This document shows positions 1 to 5,449 of a stretch of 9,712 nucleotides of DNA, in pieces. Source of the DNA: Candidatus Latescibacterota bacterium (GTDB lineage Bacteria > Krumholzibacteriota > Krumholzibacteriia > WVZY01 > JAKEHA01); assembly GCA_022615275.1 (NCBI GenBank), contig JAKEHA010000164.1:1-9712 (forward strand), read 5' to 3'. Position 1 is the stretch's first letter, and each line of letters opens with the position of its first letter. The notes beneath the pieces were generated by a model, which searched no databases, had not been told where the DNA came from, and worked only from the letters and a program-made list of their open reading frames with translations. The position numbers were made by a program, and so were the translations under genes.

Positions 1-2
1 CG

Positions 3-98
3 GAGTCCGACCTGGTGGCAGCGAGCGCGCACGAACTGGGAATGGCGGTCGGGCCGGCTCGCGGCGGAAGTAACACCGGCGGGGGTGCGTTGAATTGA
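3..98 (+). CDS. 3' end of an upstream gene, product unknown (partial)
   Basis: An open frame enters from the left edge and ends at TGA 96-98, giving about 31 residues that start ESDLVAASAHELGMAV and finish in a Gly/Asn-rich tail. I chose this frame because its codons favour G at position 1 and its stop overlaps the TTG of the next gene as TTGA, the same 4-base overlap style seen at four later junctions. The competing frame ends at TGA 91-93 and would be rich in Trp and Arg, which is unlikely for a protein. Too little is present to name a family. In loci of this type the gene before a split BY-kinase is often its Wzz/GNVR-type membrane partner, but that is only a contextual guess. Confidence 0.5.
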   Translation, partial: ESDLVAASAHELGMAVGPARGGSNTGGGALN

Positions 99-919
99 GC
101 AAGATGTTCGACGCGCTGCGCCGGGCGGAGTCCGAGCGCAAACGAAAGATCGCGGAATTGGAACCGCAAGCGCCGCTGGAGCGCGTGGAGATGCGGCGCG
201 TCGAGTCCGGCCCCGAGGCCCGCGCGCCTCGCGAGGAGGCGCGCGCGGTCCCGCTGCGCGAAGTGGAGCCGGAGGGCGGGGAGGGCCTGCCGGGCGATCT
301 CGTGCGCGAGCTCGGGATTCTCCGCAACTCATTGGAAGCGAGGCTCGAGCAGCGGACCAAGCGCGTCTTGCTCTTCACCTCGGCCATGCACGACGAGGGC
401 GTGACGACGCTCGCGGTCGCCTACAGTCGCCTTCTCTCGCTGCACGGGCACGAACGCGTGCTGCTGGTCGAACTCAATGCGCGCCGCCCGGCGTTGGGCG
501 ACCTGTTGGGACTGGGCGCCGGTGAAGGGCTCACCCACTACTTCGGCGAGTCGCGCCCGCTCGCGGGCCTGGTTCGGCGACTCCCCGGCGAGGGGTTCGA
601 CGTGCTGCGCGTCGGCGAGGCCGACCCCACCAAGATCCAGATCTACCTGGAGAAGGTGTTTCCGAGACTGCGCGAAGAGGCCCTCAAGAACTACGATACC
701 ATCATCATCGATGCGCCACCCGTCGTGTTGTCGCCGGAGACCCCGCCCCTTGCGCCCTTGGTCGACGGCGTCGTGCTGGTGGTCCTGTGCGGCAAGACCA
801 AGCGCGAGACCGTGCAGCGTTCGATCAATCTGATCGAGCAGTTCAACGGGCGCGTGCTGGGCGTGGTTTTGAATCGCAAGCGCTACTTCATCCCCGACTT
901 CATCTACCGCCGGCTCTAG
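95..919 (+). CDS. BY-kinase-like (CpsD/CapB-type) P-loop protein with degenerate Walker A
   Basis: A 274-residue cytoplasmic protein. The start is TTG 95, because MSKMFDALRRAE matches the family N-terminus better than ATG 104 and a G-rich stretch (79-87) lies upstream. Residues 1-20 look helical, 21-68 are a charged Glu/Arg/Pro linker, and about 70-274 form the MinD/ParA-like kinase fold. The Walker A position, normally PGEGKTT, reads HDEGVTT at 99-105, so the lysine is Val103 and the preceding Gly is Asp100. The Walker A' position, normally VDAD, reads VELN at 125-128. Walker B is intact (IIIDAPP, 203-209; Asp206). The usual G-x-x-PPNP-ELL region is also absent. The C-terminus has only two tyrosines (264 and 271, in a YFIP...YRRL ending) instead of a Tyr cluster. 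The fold and context support a role in EPS chain length or export. The lost lysine argues against normal ATP hydrolysis or autophosphorylation, so a scaffold or pseudokinase role is my inference. Confidence 0.85.
   Translation: MSKMFDALRRAESERKRKIAELEPQAPLERVEMRRVESGPEARAPREEARAVPLREVEPEGGEGLPGDLVRELGILRNSLEARLEQRTKRVLLFTSAMHDEGVTTLAVAYSRLLSLHGHERVLLVELNARRPALGDLLGLGAGEGLTHYFGESRPLAGLVRRLPGEGFDVLRVGEADPTKIQIYLEKVFPRLREEALKNYDTIIIDAPPVVLSPETPPLAPLVDGVVLVVLCGKTKRETVQRSINLIEQFNGRVLGVVLNRKRYFIPDFIYRRL
221..245. repeat. GC-rich perfect hairpin inside the kinase-like gene
   Basis: CGCGCGCCTC at 221-230 is exactly reverse-complemented by GAGGCGCGCG at 236-245, with a 5-base loop GCGAG. It lies in the stretch coding for the low-complexity linker (about residues 43-51) between the N-terminal helix and the ATPase fold. 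Such a stem would be stable in mRNA. Composition bias in GC-rich coding DNA makes chance formation quite possible. Confidence 0.6.
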
Positions 920-970
920 CGCCGCGCTGCTTCGTCGCCTCAGGCTCGTCGGTCGAAAGCGGAAATCGAT
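920..970 (+). other. Short intergenic spacer (51 bases), no clear regulatory site
   Basis: This is the longest gap in the window. It carries no stop codon in the frame shared by the genes on both sides. At its right edge a 10-base palindrome AAATCGATTT (963-972) overlaps the TTG start of the next gene and is locally AT-rich. I see no convincing -35/-10 pair, no terminator and only a weak purine stretch (GCGGAAA) as a ribosome binding site. Confidence 0.5.
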
Positions 971-2092
971 TTGCACGTGAAGTCCGCGATCGAGATCTTG
1001 CACGAACGCGCCGAAGGCGCCGTGCGCGAACTGGTGGCGCGCGCACCGGGTGGATCGATCCGAGCCGCGTTCGCCGGCGGGAGCCTGGGACGCGGCGAAG
1101 TGTGGTCCGGGATGGAGGGAAGCGCGCTCGCGATCTATTCCGACGTCGACGTGTACGTGGTGCTGTCCGAGAGCGTCGACGAGGACGCGGTTCGGCGTGT
1201 GGCGACCGCGGTCGCGGCCGAGCTCGTGCGCGCGCCTGACGCCGTCGTTTTCCATCGCGGAATCGACATGGGGTTGTATCGGCTGGGCGACCTCGTGGCG
1301 CAGCCGGTGCGGCCGGGCACGGTCGATCTGGCCGAGCACCACGTGTGGCTGTATGGAGACCGCGCCGTTCTGGACGCATTGCGCGCGGCACCCAGGGCGG
1401 CCATGGCCCCGGCCGAGGCGCTGTATCTGCTGGAGAACCGGGCCTGGGACGCCCTGGACGCGGTCGCGGACGCGACGCGCGCGCCGCGGCGAGCGCAGGC
1501 GACCGCCGCCAAGGTGGTGCTCGACGTGGGGGCGGCGCATCTGATCGTCGACGGGAGCTTTCGTCCCACTATCGCGGCGCGGGTGGCGGCTCTGCGCGAG
1601 CGTGCTCCGGCCTCGCTCGACCGGACGACCTTGGAGACGATTGCGAACGCCGAGCAGGTTCGTCTGGGAGTCACCTCCGCGCGCCTCGACGAGACGGCGG
1701 TGCTGGCGACGGTGGCCGACGCCTGGTGGGCCTTGGCGTCGCGGCTTCTGCACTCGGACACGCCGGCAACGACGGGAGCGGCCTCGCTCCTGGCAAAGCG
1801 CTGCCATCGCGGCGAATCCATGGCGAATTATCGTGAGTTCGCGCGTTTGCGGCGGCGAGCCGGCCTTTCGCTCGCGGCCGCGGCGATTATCGGCTGGCGC
1901 TTCGCGAGCCTGGCTCCGGTGACGGCACTTCGCACCCACGCACTCGCGCGCGCCTTCTCCGAGAGCGCGCGGGAAACCACCGCCGCGCTGCGGTTTCACA
2001 CGGCGTACGTGGCGGGGCTCGCGTCGCGCCTGGGCTGTACGGATGGAAGCCTGGACGAGCGCGCCCGGGCCGCGTTGCGCGCGGTGTCGTAG
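971..2092 (+). CDS. Pol-beta-superfamily nucleotidyltransferase-like protein
   Basis: A 373-residue, probably soluble protein. The N-terminal third has the nucleotidyltransferase signature: GGSLGRGE at 36-43, then after a short insertion YSDVDVYVVL at 56-65, giving the GS-x(n)-DxD metal site (Asp58, Asp60). A third acidic residue could be Asp99 in RGIDMGLY, and a WLYGDR segment follows at 126-131. From about 145 to the end it is helical and Ala/Arg-rich, with a block around 180-196 (KVVLDVGAAHLIVDG) that resembles the helical C-terminal region of such enzymes. The family transfers NMP groups to small molecules, proteins or RNA; the substrate here cannot be read from sequence. The start is TTG 971, with GTG 977 as an alternative; both have weak ribosome binding sites. 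The gene lies in the same frame as the preceding one and ends 8 bases before the phosphodiesterase-like gene, suggesting joint expression. Confidence 0.75.
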   Translation: MHVKSAIEILHERAEGAVRELVARAPGGSIRAAFAGGSLGRGEVWSGMEGSALAIYSDVDVYVVLSESVDEDAVRRVATAVAAELVRAPDAVVFHRGIDMGLYRLGDLVAQPVRPGTVDLAEHHVWLYGDRAVLDALRAAPRAAMAPAEALYLLENRAWDALDAVADATRAPRRAQATAAKVVLDVGAAHLIVDGSFRPTIAARVAALRERAPASLDRTTLETIANAEQVRLGVTSARLDETAVLATVADAWWALASRLLHSDTPATTGAASLLAKRCHRGESMANYREFARLRRRAGLSLAAAAIIGWRFASLAPVTALRTHALARAFSESARETTAALRFHTAYVAGLASRLGCTDGSLDERARAALRAVS

Positions 2093-2096
2093 GGAG
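2091..2096 (+). promoter_or_regulatory. Ribosome binding site for the phosphodiesterase-like gene
   Basis: AGGGAG lies 4 bases before ATG 2101 and starts inside the TAG stop (2090-2092) of the previous gene. It supports ATG 2101 as the start and translational linkage of the two genes. Confidence 0.7.
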
Positions 2097-2100
2097 TCGC

Positions 2101-3225
2101 ATGGCGCGCCCGGTCGTTCTCGTGCTCTTGGTGGATGCCCTCGGCTGGGAGATCGTCCAGCGCTTCGGCTTCGGGGGCGAGGAGTTTCCCGTTCGCGCAC
2201 CGCTTGGCACCGTGTTGGGCTACAGCTCCGCCGCCATCCCGAGCCTGCTTTCGGGTGCCACGCCCGCGGAGCACGGCTCGTGGTCGATGTTCAAGCGCGC
2301 GGAGGCGCACGGCTCGTTTGCATTCCTCGAGCGGTTTCCCCGGTTGCCGCACGCGCTCGAATGGCGCGCGCGGCGCTGGGTCCGGCAACTCGCCGACCGG
2401 CGTGCGTGCGCGCGCGCATACTACGACCTCTACGAGATTCCGCTCCACCTGCTGCATCGTTTCGACCTGGGGCAAAAGGGCGACCCCTTCGAGCCCGGCG
2501 GTCTCTCACGGGAAACGGTATTCGATTGGATGCGCCGCGAGGGTGTCCGCTACCGCCTCTGGTACTACCGCAGCGGCGAGGAGGACAACCTCGCGGCCGC
2601 CGAGCAGGCGCTTTCGGGCGACGATGAGGTCCTGTTCGTGTACACCGCCGAGCTCGACGCGCTCATGCATCGCGTGGGCATCTTCCACGAGTCGGTGGCG
2701 GCGCGCTTGCGCCGCTACCAGTCGTTTCTCTCCACCATGCGCGGCGCGGCCCGCGCGCGCGGCGTCGCACTCGCCACCATCGTGCTGTCCGACCACGGCA
2801 TGACCGACGTGACACGCGTCGTGGATCCGTGGGGCGCCCTGGAGCGCGCGGGCAAGCGTGTGGGGCGCGACTTCCTCGCGTTCTTCGACTCGACCATGGT
2901 GCGCCTGTGGGGCGACGCGGGGGCGGTCGACATCGCGGCCGAAGCACTCGGCGACGGCGGGCGCCGACTCTCCGACGAGGAACTACGCGGGCTCGGGTGC
3001 TGGTTTTCCGCGCGTGAGTACGGGGACGCGATCGTGCTCGCGCATCCCGGCGTCCTGGTGGTGCCGAGCTTCATGGGATCGAGTCCCATCGCCGCGATGC
3101 ACGGCTACCACCCCGACGACGCCTACTCCCGCGGGTGTTTTCTGAGCGACGCCGGGGCACCCGCGCCGGCCTCCTTGCTCGGTTTCAAGTCCTACCTCGA
3201 GCGCGTGCTGCGGGAGACGCGTTGA
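2101..3225 (+). CDS. Alkaline-phosphatase-superfamily phosphodiesterase/phosphatase-like protein
   Basis: A 374-residue metal-dependent hydrolase of the type I phosphodiesterase/nucleotide pyrophosphatase style. The superfamily landmarks appear in order: first metal Asp12 in VLLVDALGW; a nucleophile region GYSSAAIPSLLSG (40-52), in which Ser42 aligns with the usual Thr/Ser; PAEHG (55-59); ELDALMHRVG (184-193), giving Asp186 and His190; LSDHGMTD (229-236), giving Asp231 and His232; and MHGYHP (333-338), giving His334 as the last metal ligand. All expected ligands are present, so it is probably active. There is no signal peptide or membrane segment: the hydrophobic start is the first beta strand. 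It should therefore act in the cytoplasm, unlike periplasmic sulfatases or phosphoethanolamine transferases. The substrate is unknown; a nucleotide-linked or phospho-modified intermediate is a guess from its neighbour. The stop overlaps the flippase start as TTGA. Confidence 0.85.
   Translation: MARPVVLVLLVDALGWEIVQRFGFGGEEFPVRAPLGTVLGYSSAAIPSLLSGATPAEHGSWSMFKRAEAHGSFAFLERFPRLPHALEWRARRWVRQLADRRACARAYYDLYEIPLHLLHRFDLGQKGDPFEPGGLSRETVFDWMRREGVRYRLWYYRSGEEDNLAAAEQALSGDDEVLFVYTAELDALMHRVGIFHESVAARLRRYQSFLSTMRGAARARGVALATIVLSDHGMTDVTRVVDPWGALERAGKRVGRDFLAFFDSTMVRLWGDAGAVDIAAEALGDGGRRLSDEELRGLGCWFSAREYGDAIVLAHPGVLVVPSFMGSSPIAAMHGYHPDDAYSRGCFLSDAGAPAPASLLGFKSYLERVLRETR
3212..3216 (+). promoter_or_regulatory. 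Ribosome binding site deciding the TTG start of the flippase
   Basis: GGGAG lies 5 bases before TTG 3222 and within the end of the previous coding region. The longest open frame begins at ATG 3135, but the extra 29 residues are Arg-rich, lie wholly inside the previous gene and lack flippase character. Confidence 0.6.
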
Positions 3226-4769
3226 CGACCACCTCGTCCAAGATCGGCACCGCGATGGCCTGGACCATGCTATCGCGCGTGGGACGCATGGTGCTCGGGA
3301 TCGTCACCAGTGCCATCGTCGTGCGCGGGCTGGGCGAGCACGACTACGGCGTGTTGAGCGTGCTGCGCTCGGTGCTGATGTTCGTGGTGCTGCTCGCGGG
3401 CGTGGGGACGGGGCAGGCGGTGCTCAAGTACCTTCCCGTACTGCGCGTCGCGCACGATCGCAGGGCGGCGCGCGCGCTGGTGCGCGGCGTGTTCGCCACC
3501 CACCTGGTGTTATGGCTCGCACTGGTGGGGCTGGCCTACGCGACGCAAGCGTCGACGGAGCGCTTGTTTCACGTCGAAGGCATTGGGTTCTACGTGGTGA
3601 TCGCCGTGGTGCTGGCTCTGCTCGAGATCGTGTTCACGGTGGCCACCCACGTCCTGAACGCGAGCTACGACGCCGCGCGTTTGTCGATCGCGAGCCTGGC
3701 CAGCCATGTGGTGTACGCGGCGAGCCTGCTGGTGGCGTTCGACCGCGGGTGGGGTGTCGTGGGTGTCCTGGGTGCGGCCGCCGCGGGCAGTGCGGTGGCG
3801 ACCGCGATGGTATGGGGACGCGTACGTGCGGCCACGGAGTTCGGCGCGGCCGTGACCCCTCCCGAGGCACCGGCGCAGGCGGTGACGCGCGCGCGCGTCC
3901 TGCGCTACTCGCTTCCGTTCGCCGCGGTGGGCGTGCTCAACCTGGTCGTGTGGCGGCAGTCCGAGACGCTGCTGCTCGCCCATTTTCGAAGCGCGGAAGA
4001 GACCGGTTACTTCGACGCCGCCTACCGACTGCCGCAAACGGTACTCGAGTTCGTGCCCGGCACGGTGTGGCCGCTGGTGATGGCCGGGATGTCGGAAGCG
4101 TTCGCGCGCGATCGCGAGAGCTTGCGCCGTGCCGTGAGCAAGTACTTCCGCATGCTGTTCGCGCTGTGCGCTCCCATTTGCGTGGCGGGCGCGGTAGCGG
4201 GGGGGCGCTTCGTGGAAGTCTTGTACGGACCCGCCATGCAGCCGGCCGCGGTACCCACGCAGCTCTTCTTCGTCATCTTCACGGTGTCTTTCCTGTCGAC
4301 GCCGCTGTCGATGGCGCTCTACGTGCTGGAACAGACGCACGTCAATCTGCTAATCTACGTGTTCCTCGCCGTTCTCAACGTTGGTCTGGACCTCGCGCTG
4401 ATACCGAAGTTCGGCGTGTACGGCGCCATCGTTCCGGTCGCCATCGCGATACTCTTGCAGCCGGTGCTCTACTACGTCGCGGTGCGGCGCTTCGAGCCGG
4501 GAGTACGCATTCCGCTCGCGTACATCGGGCGCTGCTTCCTCGGCGCAGCACCGCTCGTGGTCATGGCGCCGGTGCTCTCGCTGTGGACGGGTGGTGCCGG
4601 GCTCCTCGCGGCGGCGTGTGTGGGGGCGGTCGCGGTGGTCATCGGATACCGGTGGGCGCGCGTGCTGGGCGAGGACGAAATCGATATGATCGCCAGGCTT
4701 CCGGTTCCGGGAGCGGCGGCGGTGGTGGCGCTCTTGGCGGCACCCGGCACGCGCAAGAATGGGCAATAG
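3222..4769 (+). CDS. Wzx-type oligosaccharide flippase (MOP superfamily)
   Basis: A 515-residue integral membrane protein with about 12-14 hydrophobic segments. The N-terminus SKIGTAMAWTMLSRVGRMVLG followed by VVRGLGEHDYGVL (33-45) is typical of Polysacc_synt/Wzx flippases. A second repeat begins near 226 (VLRYSLPFAAVGVLN), and the LIPKFGVYGAIVPVAIA segment (393-409) is another family landmark. The likely role is moving undecaprenyl-linked oligosaccharide from the inner to the outer face of the cytoplasmic membrane. The start is TTG 3222: it overlaps the preceding TGA (TTGA), has GGGAG 5 bases upstream, and gives a clean flippase N-terminus. A run of seven G (4199-4205) falls in the codons around residues 326-328. 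The substrate is unknown, but the glycosyltransferases that follow presumably build it. Confidence 0.9.
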   Translation: MTTTSSKIGTAMAWTMLSRVGRMVLGIVTSAIVVRGLGEHDYGVLSVLRSVLMFVVLLAGVGTGQAVLKYLPVLRVAHDRRAARALVRGVFATHLVLWLALVGLAYATQASTERLFHVEGIGFYVVIAVVLALLEIVFTVATHVLNASYDAARLSIASLASHVVYAASLLVAFDRGWGVVGVLGAAAAGSAVATAMVWGRVRAATEFGAAVTPPEAPAQAVTRARVLRYSLPFAAVGVLNLVVWRQSETLLLAHFRSAEETGYFDAAYRLPQTVLEFVPGTVWPLVMAGMSEAFARDRESLRRAVSKYFRMLFALCAPICVAGAVAGGRFVEVLYGPAMQPAAVPTQLFFVIFTVSFLSTPLSMALYVLEQTHVNLLIYVFLAVLNVGLDLALIPKFGVYGAIVPVAIAILLQPVLYYVAVRRFEPGVRIPLAYIGRCFLGAAPLVVMAPVLSLWTGGAGLLAAACVGAVAVVIGYRWARVLGEDEIDMIARLPVPGAAAVVALLAAPGTRKNGQ

Positions 4770-4773
4770 GAGG
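4768..4773 (+). promoter_or_regulatory. Full-consensus Shine-Dalgarno for the GT2 gene
   Basis: AGGAGG overlaps the flippase TAG stop (4767-4769) and lies 4 bases before ATG 4778. It is the strongest ribosome binding site in the window. It rules out the much longer frame that opens at 3512 and runs antisense to common sense through the flippase gene. Confidence 0.85.
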
Positions 4774-4777
4774 TCTC

Positions 4778-5449
4778 ATGCATCGCGGACTCAAGATCAG
4801 CGTCGTCATTCCGTGTTACAACGAAGAGGACGGCGTTCGCTACACCATGGGCCAACTGCCGATGTGCGTCGACGAGGTGGTCGTGGTCGACAACAACAGC
4901 ACCGACCGCACCGCCGAGGTGGCGCAGTCCTTGGGCGCGCGCGTGGTGCGCCAGACGCGCAAGGGATATGGCGCCGCCTACCAGGCTGGGTTGCCGGCCG
5001 CGACCGGGGACGTCACCGTGACCCTCGACGGCGACGGCACCTACCCGGCCGATCAGATTCCGGAGTTGGTCGATCAGTTGATCGACCAAAAACTCGACTT
5101 CCTGAATGCCTCGCGTTTTCCGCTCAAGAATCCGAAGGCGATGAACTTCTCGAACAAGGTCGGCAACGGCATTTTGACCATCGGCATGGCAATGCTGTTC
5201 GGAAGACCGGTGCGCGATTCGCAGTCGGGCATGTGGGTGTTCAAGAGCGCGGTGTATCCGAAGCTGCGCGTCAACAGCGACGGCATGGCCTTCTCCGAGG
5301 AGATCAAGATCGAGGCGATTCGTCATCCCGAGGTTCGCTTCGGCGAATACGCCGTCGACTACCGTCCGCGCGTCGGTGAAGTGAAGTTGAACAAGTGGCG
5401 CGACGGTTTCCACAACCTGTTTTTCCTGGTGAAGAAACGCTTCTCGTGA
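4778..5449 (+). CDS. GT2-family glycosyltransferase, dolichyl-phosphate-mannose-synthase-like
   Basis: A 223-residue soluble GT-A enzyme. It shows KISVVIPCYNEEDGV (6-20), VVVVDNNSTDRT (34-45) for nucleotide binding, RKGYGAAYQAG (61-71), the metal-binding LDGDGTYP (83-90), ASRF (111-114), and RDSQSGMWVFK (146-156) near the acceptor site. A basic, aromatic C-terminus (NKWRDGFHNLFFLVKKRF) could touch the membrane. The length and the absence of transmembrane helices match DPM1-like polyprenyl-phosphate sugar transferases, which feed lipid-linked sugars to GT-C enzymes. That fits the GT-C-like protein encoded directly downstream with a 4-base overlap. Transfer of a sugar to polyprenyl phosphate is therefore likely; a role as a repeat-unit glycosyltransferase is the alternative. 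The donor sugar cannot be read. Confidence 0.9.
   Translation: MHRGLKISVVIPCYNEEDGVRYTMGQLPMCVDEVVVVDNNSTDRTAEVAQSLGARVVRQTRKGYGAAYQAGLPAATGDVTVTLDGDGTYPADQIPELVDQLIDQKLDFLNASRFPLKNPKAMNFSNKVGNGILTIGMAMLFGRPVRDSQSGMWVFKSAVYPKLRVNSDGMAFSEEIKIEAIRHPEVRFGEYAVDYRPRVGEVKLNKWRDGFHNLFFLVKKRFS
5066..5089. repeat. 24-base near-perfect palindrome inside the GT2 gene
   Basis: TTGGTCGATCA (5066-5076), spacer GT, then TGATCGACCAA (5079-5089): 11-base arms with no mismatch. It encodes part of ELVDQLIDQK, so the repeated L-V/I-D-Q residues explain some but not all of the symmetry. Its size and form resemble a dimeric repressor operator or a tight stem-loop, but it lies mid-gene. Confidence 0.7.

Noticed and set aside
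1..93. Alternative frame for the upstream gene ending at TGA 91-93
   Set aside because: It would contain four Trp and many Arg in 30 residues. The frame ending at 96-98 has normal residue use and the TTGA overlap.
787..1239. 150-codon + strand frame bridging the kinase-like and nucleotidyltransferase genes
   Set aside because: It overlaps both genes in a different frame and is almost pure Arg/Ala/Gly, with no ribosome binding site or motif.
329..2200. 623-codon open frame on the - strand
   Set aside because: It runs antisense through two well-supported + strand genes, and its product is Arg/His/Gln-rich without recognisable motifs. Long antisense frames are common in very GC-rich coding DNA.
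3135..3221. Upstream start of the flippase at ATG 3135
   Set aside because: It adds 29 Arg-rich residues inside the phosphodiesterase-like gene. TTG 3222 has a GGGAG ribosome binding site and the operon-typical TTGA overlap.
3512..4777. Long upstream extension of the GT2 frame
   Set aside because: The 422 extra residues are Arg/Gly-rich frame-shadow sequence over the flippase gene. ATG 4778 has a full AGGAGG and begins exactly at the GT2 fold.
4472..5413. 313-codon open frame on the - strand
   Set aside because: It is antisense to the GT2 and flippase genes. The His/Ala/Val-rich repeats are the complement of GT2 codons, and there is no start context or motif.
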